Source of the DNA: Metridium senile
Taxonomy: Eukaryota; Cnidaria; Anthozoa; Actiniaria; Metridiidae
Reading direction: 5' to 3'
NCBI GenBank assembly: GCA_949775045.1
Contig: OX459099.1
Location: 5,067,067 to 5,131,066, forward strand
DNA: 64,000 nucleotides
Made by a program: the position numbers and the translations under genes. The notes below the pieces were generated by a model. The model had not been told where the DNA came from and did no database searches. It was given only the letters and a program-made list of their open reading frames with translations. Position 1 is the first letter of the stretch. Every line of letters begins with the position of its first letter. This document shows, piece by piece, positions 10,462 through 21,407 of this stretch.

Positions 10462-11290
10462 ATATTCATAGAGTTTTCACAGTGTTTCTAGGTATTTCAT
10501 ATGATTCACAGAGAATTTCATAGGATATTCATAGAGTTTTCACAGGGTTTCTAGGTATTTCATATGATTCACAGAGAATTTCATAGGATATTCATAGAGT
10601 TTTCACAGTGTTTCTAGGTATTTCATATGATTCACAGAGAATTTCATAGGATATTCATAGAGTTTTCACAGTGTTTCTAGGTATTTCATATGATTCACAG
10701 AGAATTTCATAGGATATTCATAGAGTTTTCACAGTGTTTCTAGGTATTTCATATGATTCACAGAGAATTTCATAGGATATTCATAGAGTTTTCACAGTGT
10801 TTCTAGGTATTTCATATGATTCACAGAGAATTTCATAGGATATTCATAGAGTTTTCACAGTGTTTCTAGGTATTTCATATGATTCACAGAGAATTTCATA
10901 GGATATTCATAGAGTTTTCACAGTGTTTCTAGGTATTTCATATGATTCACAGAGAATTTCATAGGATATTCATAGAGTTTTCACAGTGTTTCTAGGTATT
11001 TCATATGATTCACAGAGAATTTCATAGGATATTCATAGAGTTTTCACAGTGTTTCTAGGTATTTCATATGATTCACAGAGAATTTCATAGGATATTCATA
11101 GAGTTTTCACAGGGTTTCTAGGTATTTCATATGATTCACAAAGAATTTCATAGGATATTCATAGAGTTTTCACAGTGTTTCTAGGTATTTCATATGATTT
11201 TCATGGGTTTTCATAGGGTATTCTAAGATTTTTCACAGGGTTTACATAAGTATTTCATATGATTTTCATTGGATTTTAATAGGGGTTTCA
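10462..11290. repeat. 63-bp satellite, right part (about twelve units)
   Basis: GGATATTCATAGAG recurs every 63 bases from 10523 to 11153. The last units are degenerate, with TTTTCATGGG variants up to about 11280. Continuous with the left part before the Ngaro insertion. Confidence 0.92.
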
Positions 11291-12096
11291 AAACGTTTTT
11301 TTTTATTTTGTTACTACTTTCTCAAAAAGGCCTAGTTATGTTCAAACGTCGTACTTCACATGTTCCGAATCTAATGCAAATGAATTTACCCTGATAATTA
11401 TATTCGGCACTTGTGATATGTGACAACATTCTTGTAATCAGATTTAGTAAAGTAAAGGCTTTCTACAGAGGGTGGCCAAGGGTGGGTCGTCATCACGTTT
11501 CACGAATCGATATTTATGATATTCACTAGCCTTCTCCGCAGACAACTTTTTTCACTTTTGGGCTTCCTTTTTGGAGAAGCGAGCCGAAGAGAGACTGGGA
11601 CTGGGAGCGAAAAAAATGAGGGGGGGGAGGTCTCTTCCGCTCGTCCCTCACTCTCGGCCCCAATCCTTCTCTCGGAAATCCCACAGGAAACCCAAAGGAA
11701 TCCCAAAAGAGAAAAAGGAGTAGCCTTCACGCATCACGTACAAATTTAAGTCTCGTTCAACATAGGCTAAGTTTACACGGTACCGGACGAATGTTTGACC
11801 GATCAAAAAAACATCCGCTTAGGGGTTCCGTTCACACGGGACCACGCTAAACGAGCAATAATTTGGACGCCTAACCGATCAAATATTCGTCTGAACAGAG
11901 CGAAAATATTGATCGGTTCCGTGTGTACAGCATGTCCAGGACAATCTTTTAACCGGTCAAAAATTAATCCGGTATCGTGTAAACCTAGCCATAGTATTCA
12001 TGTGTAACAACTAAATTGTTCGTTATTTTTACGAATCGCGCACTTATTTTAGCCTAAATCACGCGTTACCCCTTGGCCAACCTCTACAGACTAAAT
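11291..12096. repeat. Intergenic stretch with two degenerate MITEs
   Basis: About 11527-11728 begins TAGCCTTCTCCGCAGAC and ends AGGAGTAGCCT, related to 13799-13972. About 11766-11993 has inverted ends of GGCTA(A/G)GTTTACACG. No gene seen. Confidence 0.5.
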
Positions 12097-12247
12097 TTGC
12101 GTCCACACGAATCCGCGTATCCGGAGGATTCAAGTAAAAGTATGTGATTTCGGTGACCGGATTCAATGGATTCGTGTGGACGATAGGCCGATTCGCATCA
12201 AAAAGTATGCGGTTTCAAAAGTATCCGGATCCGTGTAAACGGGGTCT
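12097..12247. mobile_element. MITE, CCGGATCCGTGTAAACG end family
   Basis: Inverted ends around GTCCACACGAATCC and GGATCCGTGTAAACG. A second copy of the same family in the opposite orientation is at 42768-42962, inside a polycystin intron. Confidence 0.65.
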
Positions 12248-12756
12248 AAATACTTTTGTTATAGTATATACTATAGAATAAAGAGCGAACGCATGGTTGA
12301 TTCCCATTGTCTTACGTGCATTTTCCTAACAATAAATGATGTAACCCTTTATATTATTCTACTTCTTCAACACATAAGAGCTATTTTGGACTATTCTTTC
12401 GTGCATTGAAAATGCACTGTATTTTGAATGCATAATCATTCATTATACATACCATGGTTGAGTTTTATTCAACTACAGCGTTTGTTTTGTACCTACTATT
12501 AAGACTTTTCTAGTTTCATGAAGTTAAGTATCTGGATAAGAAAGCCTTCATCAATCCGTCTTCTCAAGTAAAGGTACAACTTATTCTTCTGTTCATAATG
12601 ATTTTCTTGTATCTATATTCTGTTGTACTCTCACTGGTTTCTGAAATTAAAAGCGGCGTACATGCGCAACACAGCCGACTGAGCTATAGACGTAGAGCAA
12701 ACTGGAAAGATACAATCCACACACGAATCTCTAATTATTCATAACATTAATTTTAA

Positions 12757-12905
12757 ATGGCAACTAGCGAGTAAACTAGTATAGGCTGCGTCGGTCTTTG
12801 ATATAAACGGTAGGTAATATAATGAAATTTGTAACACCGTAAAAAATGTTGACTTTACTAACTTTACTGACGTTTCGAGCTTTAGCTCTTCGTCGGAGTT
12901 GGTTT
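12757..12905. repeat. Copy of the GACGTTTCGAGC palindromic repeat family
   Basis: Shares CTAGTATAGGCTGCGTCGG, TGATATAAACGGTAGGTAAT and TTTACTGACGTTTCGAGC with 120-600 and 27247-27500; truncated copy. Confidence 0.7.
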
Positions 12906-13108
12906 CGGGCGAGTTGACCGTAATTCGTAATTGAATATTAACAAAGTGAAGACTTCGAAGCAGTTCAAGCTACGTTGGTTTCGGTAATAATAACAAATCA
13001 TATTTTATTGAGCGCTAATTCCCCATGGTTCAACTGCGCTTTACAAATGTAAATGGAAAAGTTTGGGAAACATTAACTACTACTTTAATTTGATAGACCT
13101 TTTTACAG

Positions 13109-13427
13109 TTCCGTTCATTGTTCCAAGTCGAGGTTCGCGTTGTTGCGCATAGCAAAACTATAATTTATCATGCTCAGCAACGTGAACCTCGACTTGGAAC
13201 TATCTTTTTTTTTTTTTTTTTTAACAGATTTTATTAATGATTCATAATATATACATTTGTTTTTCCACTATTATTTACAACTACATATTAACAATAATAT
13301 TTTCTAATTCATGTTATTTAAATAAGTGGTTATGTATCATTACTTCAGAATATAAATTGTTATATATATTATTATTTCAGAAAAATATACTTGGAACTAT
13401 CATTCGTGGTCACTGAACGGAACTGTG
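13109..13427. mobile_element. MITE with ACAGTTCCGTTCA terminal inverted repeats
   Basis: Left end ACAGTTCCGTTCA, right end TGAACGGAACTGT. Inside is a second hairpin pair of GTTCCAAGTCGAGGTTC and a poly-T run. Confidence 0.7.
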
Positions 13428-13498
13428 AAATAGGACTATTGATCGACTTTATGTAATTTCTATTTTTAATTTATTTAAACAATAGAGTAGTTGAATCG

Positions 13499-13642
13499 AG
13501 GGCATTATGCTGTGATAGTTGCCCGTGGAAACTGGACGTTCAGAAAAACAAAATAGTCGCCCGAGAACGTTCGAGGATAACTATTTGTTTTGAGGAACAT
13601 CTAGTTTCCAAGGGCAACTATCACAGCATAATGCCCGAGATT
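13499..13642. mobile_element. MITE hairpin, GGGCATTATGCTGTGATAG ends
   Basis: The two ends are inverted copies of GGGCATTATGCTGTGATAG. A diverged copy of one end follows at about 13709-13757. Confidence 0.75.
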
Positions 13643-13798
13643 TTAACTGCTCTATTGTTTTTATTATTCAACAACAAAATTTTCCGAAGCGGACGAAAAG
13701 CTCAGCGGGCACTATGCCCTGATAGTATCCCTCCGCGGTGGGAGCTATCACGTCACAATGAGAGCGGAGGAAAATTTGTTGTTGAATTATAATAATAA

Positions 13799-13972
13799 TT
13801 AGCCTCCTCTGCATGCAACTCTTGACTCTGGGCTTCCTTTGTTGACTCTGCGCTTCCTGTGGCGGAACAAATGGTGGGGGAGGGGGTCCATTCCTCTCCG
13901 GTTCGCATGATAAAGGAAACCCAGCAGGGGACAAAGGAAACCCAGCAGGGTTGCATGCGGAGGAGGCTAAAT
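13799..13972. mobile_element. MITE hairpin, TTAGCCTCCTC termini
   Basis: Left TTAGCCTCCTCTGCATGCAAC pairs with right GTTGCATGCGGAGGAGGCTAA. Open frames on both strands here are shadows of the hairpin. Confidence 0.75.
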
Positions 13973-15295
13973 AATAATAATATAATAAAAAATACTATAA
14001 TAGTAGTAATATATTTATATTTATATGGCGCATATTCCAAAGAGTTATGTTCATATGCGTCTAAAATATAGTAGTACTATTCTTAAAAATACAACTAAAT
14101 AATCAATTGATGTCCTAAAATGCAATAATGAATAATATATATACTATTGAGATTATTAAAAAGCTAATAATAATAATAATAATAATATTAATATTAATAT
14201 ACTAATTAACGAATATTAATACAGTAAAAACCAGCATATAAGAACAAATTAGTGGGTTAAGAACACCCAGCCTGAATTTTGGCGTTTTAAGAGCGTTCCT
14301 CTGAGAATATCGACCATAGGTGTGCAAAATGCCCAGAAACCGAATTTCTCATACTTTGCTCAAAGATAGCCCTCGATGTCCGTATCACAGAAATAATAGT
14401 GAAAGTTTCAACAGATTGTTATTTTAGGAGAAATTCGACATTTTAGGTTTGAAGGCTTGATAAGGCGATTTCCCGGCATCACACGTACTCCGCGAGAAAT
14501 GCATTTTCGAAGTGTAAACAAAATTGAATTTCGTAACTGTATAGCTCTTTTAAAAGATCGATAAACACTTGTTATTTCAGCAGTAAAATTATTGTTTTTT
14601 ATTTAGAATTGAAAATTTAATGGAATTTTGAATTTGACCTAAATTTAGTCGATTTTCAATGCCTGAAAATAGCACAAATTGAGGAGTCAAAAAACCAACT
14701 TGTTACATGACTTTATGAAATAAACAAATGTTCCTGTGAAAGAGCATCCTTTTAGCTTTTAGAAAATGTAAAAACATTTTTGGGCTACTAGAATTTCGAC
14801 ATTCTAGAGCTCCTCGAAAAGGCATTGTGGACGCTAAAAATAGCATGTGTCACGGTGACGTGCGTGACATCGTGACACACAAACGTCTGATTAATTATGC
14901 TAATAAAAACATTTCAATGGATTTCTGTCACAATTTTAATGCATTTTAACCCTTTTTATTTCTTTAGAACAATATTTTGTATATATAGACATTTTATATA
15001 ATTTTTGATACTTTTATTTTAGTATTTTATTTGTTAGGCATTGCCAAGTCCTCATTTCGTTTTGAGTAACATTACTAAATTAAGAAACGAAGCAATTCCG
15101 TAGAATTGAGGCTTCAAATATACACTATATCTATACTTAAATATGTCTATAGTTAAAAACATTGGTAAAGTTTTTGAATTGAAATGAAATTAAAAGCAGC
15201 GCTGTGCTGTAAAAATAATTAGCTAAATATATGTGCATAAATTTAATTCATTGTTCTGCTTCAATGATTTGAGCGTGACCTTTTATTTATAGTAT

Positions 15296-16012
15296 CACTA
15301 AAAGTGTGCAATATTTTGTACTATTTGCCACTAAATAGTGTTGATTAAACAATAGAGAGCAAAAGAATAACAAAAAAAAAACATATAAAAAAAAAACGCA
15401 AAAAAAAAAAGAGAATTGAAGATAAAAGATAAACAATTAACTGAAAAGAACAACAATGTCCAGAGAAATAACGAAAATATGAAAATATAATAACGCATAA
15501 TCGATCACCAAAGCTTGGTGAATGTCCGCAGGCATAATGCCCTAAAAACAAAGCTAATTTCACCATACCGTAAGTCCTCTAAAAGCCACGTGGGGGCTTT
15601 TTATTTCAAGCTCGTTAGAGAGGGGGCGGTTAAAGGAGAGGGGGGCAGTTAAAGGAGTGGGGGGGCTTAATAGAGGGGAGGGGCTTATTAATTTGACCGG
15701 AAATTTAGATGATGATGTTTTTTTAATCAAAATACAGTAGACAATCTGGAATAAAAACAAGTCATACATCACAAAAAATTGAAGAGTAGACCTAAGAAAC
15801 TAAAACACATGAGGTTTAAGATCATACAGCTGAAAATAAGGAACAAGATTTTGTTTTTTGTTCCGTCAGTGAACTGACAAGTATTAGATAGAGCTACTAC
15901 GGTAGAGTGATAACACTAAAAGTGTGCAACATAAATACTACTAAATACTGCTAAATTATGCAAATTCTTTTGTTCTCTATTGTTTAATCAACACTATTTA
16001 GTGGTAAATTAC
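15296..16012. mobile_element. Private insertion in the left arm with CACTAAAAGTGTGCAA ends
   Basis: CACTAAAAGTGTGCAATA begins at 15296 and again at about 15916. A segment around GTTGATTAAACAATAGAG (15340-15365) is inverted at about 15965-16006, enclosing about 600 bp with A-runs. Related to the compact element at 25073-25195. Confidence 0.55.
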
Positions 16013-16020
16013 GGTGGCCC

Positions 16021-16165
16021 ATAAATGTCACGGCAAAACTTTATTACTCACGGCAAATCTTTTATTATTCACGACAAATCTGTTATTATTCACGGCAAAT
16101 CTTTTATTATTCACGACAAATCTGTTATTATTCACGGCAAAACTTTCAGTTACTAACGGCAAAAC
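16021..16165. repeat. Minisatellite TTATTATTCACGGCAAATC, left arm
   Basis: About six units of roughly 21 bp. A shorter set of about three units occurs in the right arm at 22678-22756, so unit number has diverged between the arms. Confidence 0.75.
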
Positions 16166-16830
16166 TTACGAAAACAAAACTGAAGCTGCGGCATTCCTGT
16201 GTAAAATTCAAGATAGCGGATGAAGTAGTAACGTTAGTCTACCTCGCAGCCGTTCTTAGTGTCGGGCTTCCTGGGGTAATGAAGTAGATGATCACGGCTC
16301 GAAAGTAGTTATCACCCCCTCTATGGCAACATTATTGACATTCCGTATTTTATAGCAACAAAATGATATTCGATATTTTATAGATCCTTTTGAAATATGG
16401 GAAAGAACGGAGTTATGGTTGTTTAAAAAATTCCGATCATAACTGTAAACATTGTATTGACACGCGTGCGGTTGTCAGTATGGTAATCACAATGCAACGG
16501 GTGACCAGGAAATATGTATTGTTAATTCTAGAATAATGGTTTGGAACGTGTGTTCTTGTTAGCTTATTGTTTCTGAAAGTAAATAGAAAAACAATTTTAA
16601 AATTCTTTCTATTCAAATTAGATTATAAAAAGTGAGTTAGTTTGTAGTACTTCAATTTCAACTCCATTAGATATATCAGAACATTTTTAAAATTATTTTC
16701 ACTGTATGGTTATAAAAAGAGGATCTTATTTAAAAACAAAGTAACTAGGCTAGTGTCGTTTTAGTTCGTCTTGAAGTCGCAAAGCGTGCGCTCCAACCAG
16801 TTTATTCGCGGAAAACATTTAACCTTGAAT

Positions 16831-17280
16831 ATGTCCGAAAATCAAATTCAAGTGGAAGTTAAAATCGTTAGAGGGAAAACAAAAATTCTCATACGAAATC
16901 AGAATGAAAATCGGGCCACAAGCAAGTCATCTGTTACTAAATCTCTGACTGTTGATGAATGGAAAGAACTTAAGAGATCAGCTCAGGCCATCGACAAACA
17001 ACTACTGAAATCGAGCACCAGCAGAAATACACTCCAATTACCAGTGCTGCATTCGGAGCCTAGTAATGCTAAAGAAAAAATGGATATCATTCAAAGTTCA
17101 TTGCCTGATGCAACCCCACTGGTTGATGTTACCAATATATGTAATGATGTAGAATGCAACACTGCCGATCTGTCAAAAGTTGATCTTCCTAGCATCCAGA
17201 CTTTTGACGAAGAAAGTACTAAAGCTGTTGCAGAGCTTCTTAACATTTTACAGGAAATCAAGTATCCTCAAGGGTGGTAG
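16831..17280 (+). CDS. Uncharacterised palindrome-arm protein B, left copy
   Basis: The frame opens at 16771, but the first ATG is at 16831, giving 149 residues. The start is a basic, beta-like segment (QIQVEVKIVRGKTKILIRN) followed by Ser/Thr-rich sequence containing LTVDEWKELKRSAQAID, and the end is helical (ESTKAVAELLNILQEIK). I do not recognise the family. Further coding-like sequence follows at 17334-17694 in other frames, so the gene may be spliced or decayed. An identical copy lies in the other arm at 20958-21407, so the arms have kept it unchanged. It is transcribed toward the palindrome centre and faces the zinc-finger gene. Confidence 0.55.
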   Translation: MSENQIQVEVKIVRGKTKILIRNQNENRATSKSSVTKSLTVDEWKELKRSAQAIDKQLLKSSTSRNTLQLPVLHSEPSNAKEKMDIIQSSLPDATPLVDVTNICNDVECNTADLSKVDLPSIQTFDEESTKAVAELLNILQEIKYPQGW

Positions 17281-17333
17281 ATGGTTTCCATACTTAATCA
17301 TATATTTAAAACTGCTCGAAGGAGCTACTCATT

Positions 17334-17694
17334 CGACAACTCAACCGAAAGTGCTCAGTCATAGCTGCCCATAAGTACAAAGAAAAAGAAACTCACTTTG
17401 ATCAAGAAAGAATGAATGACACAGAAGGGAAATTTATCATGAATCCAAACTGTAAGAAACATTATATCATTATCAATGATAACGAAGAGGTCATTTATGA
17501 TGCAGAAAGAGAATTAACCGTTTAATTACCTGGTCAGGACAAAACCTGAAAAAGGAGCAAAATCACCACGTGTTGGATACTATTGTCAGAATACCGAATG
17601 TCATTTACGTCTAGCACAAAATTTGAAAGCAGAATGCTGTTATTGCAAGGACAATTTCTTTGAATGCAGTTGCTACTATGGGATGGATCAGTAA
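17334..17694 (+). pseudogene. Cysteine-rich coding segment downstream of protein B, left copy
   Basis: Two overlapping frames read as protein. One starts near 17334 (RQLNRKCSVIAAHKYKEK) and stops near 17525. The other ends at a TAA at 17692-17694 and contains VGYYCQNTECHL and ECCYCKDNFFECSCYY. The cysteine pairs suggest a small zinc-binding domain. They could be later exons of protein B, or remnants split by a frameshift. The mirror copy is at about 20544-20904. Confidence 0.4.
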
Positions 17695-17829
17695 TATAGG
17701 AGTGTTCTCTCCTTTTGGTTCATAACATCATTTATATATATGTTTGACTTAAGTGTCGTAAATAAAAGGGTACCAGTATGAGCTATTTATAGCTTTCCTT
17801 ACTCGAGTGCGTTTTAATTGAAGGTTGTA

Positions 17830-17930
17830 AATGAATAGATGAATAAATGGATGGATGGATGAATGAATGAATAAATGAAATATCAGATAAATATGCAACT
17901 AAATGAATGAATGAATAAATGAAAGACTAG
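17830..17930. repeat. (GAAT)n-type tract, left arm
   Basis: GAATGAATGAATAAATG-type tract, mirrored in the right arm at about 20315-20410. Confidence 0.8.
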
Positions 17931-18360
17931 AATAATTTGTAGACAAATTAATTAAATAATAACAATAAAATAAAATAGATCAGCTGAGATGCATCTTTAA
18001 ATACATTTTCCATTTTTTAATCCTAGCCCTCTTTTGTTTGTTTTTCAGTGTCAAAAGAATGAATTTTAAACACAGTCCCATTTTTTGGCTTGTCGTATTT
18101 TTTATTTATTTTTAAATAAAATTGTCAATCTTAATCTTAACGCCTAACTGTTGTTGTTATAAGTTATCGTAGCGTTTATTACTGACACGTGTTAACCGTC
18201 AATAATAGTGTAACATAAACATATTCGAACGGCAATGATTAATAATGGTAAACTATTATTGTGTATGATTGTTTGAAGCTAAGAATTGTCAACATTTCGA
18301 TTTCTATATCGTCACATATTATTAACGTATAGCGTAAATATGTGTGTGCTTTTTTAACAA

Positions 18361-19002
18361 TTACTCCATTGAATCCGTTTCGTTGCTCTCCTTGCTATTA
18401 TCTTCTAAATATTGTGGAATAATTAAATCATTCAATAAAAATTTTCTTTGGTGAATAGCAAGTTTTGTTGCTTCAAGCCACTCATAGTCTCCAGTGTCCA
18501 ACAGTTCATTTCTGGTTTTCATGATCTTTTGAAAATAGAAGTCTCTTTTCATTGCGTGCAACCACTCCAACTTTTCCGTCAAGATATTTCTTAGTTCTTT
18601 TCTTACAATCGGAAGCATTCTATTATAAGCAATTTGTTTGGCATTTTCTTCCGTTGCACCATCAGATTGAAGCTTTTCGACTATTTCTCTTCTTTCTTCC
18701 TTGTGTTCAGCAATAGCTTCATCTATTAGAGATTGCCAGTACCATGGATGTTCAGAATCATCGGATTCGGATTCGGTGTCTGGCTCACTTTCACTACTGG
18801 AATCAGATTCGCTATTATCGTCATCAGCTGATATATCTTGAGAACTTCCAACATTACTACAATCGTCCTCAGTACTACTCTCAACGGCATAACTATCCAT
18901 GTTATCAGTCATTTTACACGAGTTGTTTTCTAAATGACGCCTCAAATTAAATGATCTTGAAAACACTTTACAACAATATGGGCACTGTTTCGAGCTAAAC
19001 AT
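18361..19002 (-). CDS. Zinc-finger acidic protein A, left palindrome copy
   Basis: 213 residues from a clear ATG near the palindrome centre. Residues 7-29 form a single finger (CPYCCKVFSRSFNLRRHLENNSC, spacing C-x2-C-x12-H-x5-C, a CCHC variant of the C2H2 fold). A Ser/Asp/Glu-rich acidic stretch follows (about 45-90), then a highly charged helical C-terminal half containing WYWQSLIDEAIAEHKEER and LEWLHAMKRDFYFQK. This layout suits a DNA-binding or chromatin factor; no function is known to me. It differs from the right-arm copy by three extra residues (a 9-bp indel in the tail). It is transcribed outward from the shared central region, divergent from its twin at 19245-19877. Confidence 0.75.
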   Translation of the reverse strand: MFSSKQCPYCCKVFSRSFNLRRHLENNSCKMTDNMDSYAVESSTEDDCSNVGSSQDISADDDNSESDSSSESEPDTESESDDSEHPWYWQSLIDEAIAEHKEERREIVEKLQSDGATEENAKQIAYNRMLPIVRKELRNILTEKLEWLHAMKRDFYFQKIMKTRNELLDTGDYEWLEATKLAIHQRKFLLNDLIIPQYLEDNSKESNETDSME

Positions 19003-19028
19003 GTATACTCACCACAAGTTAATTGCTA

Positions 19029-19218
19029 AATGAGCAAAATGAGCATTATGAGCAGTATAAATGAGCAAATATGAGCTACCCTGAGCACAGGAGCAGCTTG
19101 AGCAAACAAGCATAAAAGCTTACTCAAAAGTACTCGTTCCTTTGCTCAAGCTGCTCCTGTGCTCAGGGTAGCTCATATTTGCTCATTTATACTGCTCATA
19201 ATGCTCATTTTGCTCATT
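19029..19218. promoter_or_regulatory. Central GAGC-repeat region of the palindrome
   Basis: Left of the 34-bp spacer there are eight GAGC motifs (seven as TGAGC), mostly 8-10 bp apart. The right side carries the complementary series. They lie between the two divergent zinc-finger genes. Near-helical spacing suggests protein binding sites or a bidirectional promoter (inference). Confidence 0.45.
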
Positions 19219-19244
19219 TAGCAATTAACTTGTGGTGAGTATAC

Positions 19245-19877
19245 ATGTTTAGCTCGAAACAGTGCCCATATTGTTGTAAAGTGTTTTCAAGATCATTTAA
19301 TTTGAGGCGTCATTTAGAAAACAACTCGTGTAAAATGACTGATAACATGGATAGTTATGCCGTTGAGAGTAGTACTGAGGACGATTGTAGTAATGTTGGA
19401 AGTTCTCAAGATATATCAGCTGATGACGATAATAGCGAATCTGATTCCAGTAGTGAAAGTGAGCCAGACACCGAATCCGAATCCGATGATTCTGAACATC
19501 CATGGTACTGGCAATCTCTAATAGATGAAGCTATTGCTGAACACAAGGAAGAAAGAAGAGAAATAGTCGAAAAGCTTCAATCTGATGGTGCAACGGAAGA
19601 AAATGCCAAACAAATTGCTTATAATAGAATGCTTCCGATTGTAAGAAAAGAACTAAGAAATATCTTGACGGAAAAGTTGGAGTGGTTGCACGCAATGAAA
19701 AGAGACTTCTATTTTCAAAAGATCATGAAAACCAGAAATGAACTGTTGGACACTGGAGACTATGAGTGGCTTGAAGCAACAAAACTTGCTATTCACCAAA
19801 GAAAATTTTTATTGAATGATTTAATTATTCCACAATATTTAGAAGATAATAGCAAGGAAACGGATTCAATGGAGTAA
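19245..19877 (+). CDS. Zinc-finger acidic protein A, right palindrome copy
   Basis: 210 residues, the same protein as the left copy except that the C-terminus reads NSKETDSME in place of NSKESNETDSME. Finger, acidic region and helical half are unchanged, so both copies remain open after duplication. It starts 242 bp from its divergent twin, and the two share the central GAGC-repeat region as a possible bidirectional promoter. Confidence 0.75.
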   Translation: MFSSKQCPYCCKVFSRSFNLRRHLENNSCKMTDNMDSYAVESSTEDDCSNVGSSQDISADDDNSESDSSSESEPDTESESDDSEHPWYWQSLIDEAIAEHKEERREIVEKLQSDGATEENAKQIAYNRMLPIVRKELRNILTEKLEWLHAMKRDFYFQKIMKTRNELLDTGDYEWLEATKLAIHQRKFLLNDLIIPQYLEDNSKETDSME

Positions 19878-20543
19878 TTGTTAAAAAAGCACACACATAT
19901 TTACGCTATACGTTAATAATATGTGACGATATAGAAATCGAAATGTTGACAATTCTTAGCTTCAAACAATCATACACAATAATAGTTTACCATTATTAAT
20001 CATTGCCGTTCGAATATGTTTATGTTACACTATTATTGACGGTTAACACGTGTCAGTAATAAACGCTACGATAACTTATAACAACAACAGTTAGGCGTTA
20101 AGATTAAGATTGACAATTTTATTTAAAAATAAATAAAAAATACGACAAGCTAAAAAATGGGACTGTGTTTAAAATTCATTCTTTTGACACTGAAAAACAA
20201 ACAAAAGAGGGCTAGGATTAAAAAATGGAAAATGTATTTAAAGATGCATCTCAGCTGATCTATTTTATTTTATTGTTATTATTTAATTAATTTGTCTACA
20301 AATTATTCTAGTCTTTCATTTATTCATTCATTCATTTAGTTGCATATTTATCTGATATTTCATTTATTCATTCATTCATCCATCCATCCATTTATTCATC
20401 TATTCATTTACAACCTTCAATTAAAACGCACTCGAGTAAGGAAAGCTATAAATAGCTCATACTGGTACCCTTTTATTTACGACACTTAAGTCAAACATAT
20501 ATATAAATGATGTTATGAACCAAAAGGAGAGAACACTCCTATA

Positions 20544-20904
20544 TTACTGATCCATCCCATAGTAGCAACTGCATTCAAAGAAATTGTCCTTGCAATAACA
20601 GCATTCTGCTTTCAAATTTTGTGCTAGACGTAAATGACATTCGGTATTCTGACAATAGTATCCAACACGTGGTGATTTTGCTCCTTTTTCAGGTTTTGTC
20701 CTGACCAGGTAATTAAACGGTTAATTCTCTTTCTGCATCATAAATGACCTCTTCGTTATCATTGATAATGATATAATGTTTCTTACAGTTTGGATTCATG
20801 ATAAATTTCCCTTCTGTGTCATTCATTCTTTCTTGATCAAAGTGAGTTTCTTTTTCTTTGTACTTATGGGCAGCTATGACTGAGCACTTTCGGTTGAGTT
20901 GTCG
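20544..20904 (-). pseudogene. Cysteine-rich coding segment downstream of protein B, right copy
   Basis: Mirror of 17334-17694 with the same two-frame arrangement. The shared break shows that either the frame change predates the duplication or it reflects a real intron. Confidence 0.4.
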
Positions 20905-20957
20905 AATGAGTAGCTCCTTCGAGCAGTTTTAAATATATGATTAAGTATGGAAACCAT

Positions 20958-21407
20958 CTACCACCCTTGAGGATACTTGATTTCCTGTAAAATGTTAAGA
21001 AGCTCTGCAACAGCTTTAGTACTTTCTTCGTCAAAAGTCTGGATGCTAGGAAGATCAACTTTTGACAGGTCGGCAGTGTTGCATTCTACATCATTACATA
21101 TATTGGTAACATCAACCAGTGGGGTTGCATCAGGCAATGAACTTTGAATGATATCCATTTTTTCTTTAGCATTACTAGGCTCCGAATGCAGCACTGGTAA
21201 TTGGAGTGTATTTCTGCTGGTGCTCGATTTCAGTAGTTGTTTGTCGATGGCCTGAGCTGATCTCTTAAGTTCTTTCCATTCATCAACAGTCAGAGATTTA
21301 GTAACAGATGACTTGCTTGTGGCCCGATTTTCATTCTGATTTCGTATGAGAATTTTTGTTTTCCCTCTAACGATTTTAACTTCCACTTGAATTTGATTTT
21401 CGGACAT
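20958..21407 (-). CDS. Uncharacterised palindrome-arm protein B, right copy
   Basis: Residue-for-residue copy of the left-arm protein B, with the first ATG at 21407. It faces the right zinc-finger gene, so each arm has one convergent gene pair. Cysteine-rich downstream sequence is present at about 20544-20904. Confidence 0.55.
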   Translation of the reverse strand: MSENQIQVEVKIVRGKTKILIRNQNENRATSKSSVTKSLTVDEWKELKRSAQAIDKQLLKSSTSRNTLQLPVLHSEPSNAKEKMDIIQSSLPDATPLVDVTNICNDVECNTADLSKVDLPSIQTFDEESTKAVAELLNILQEIKYPQGW

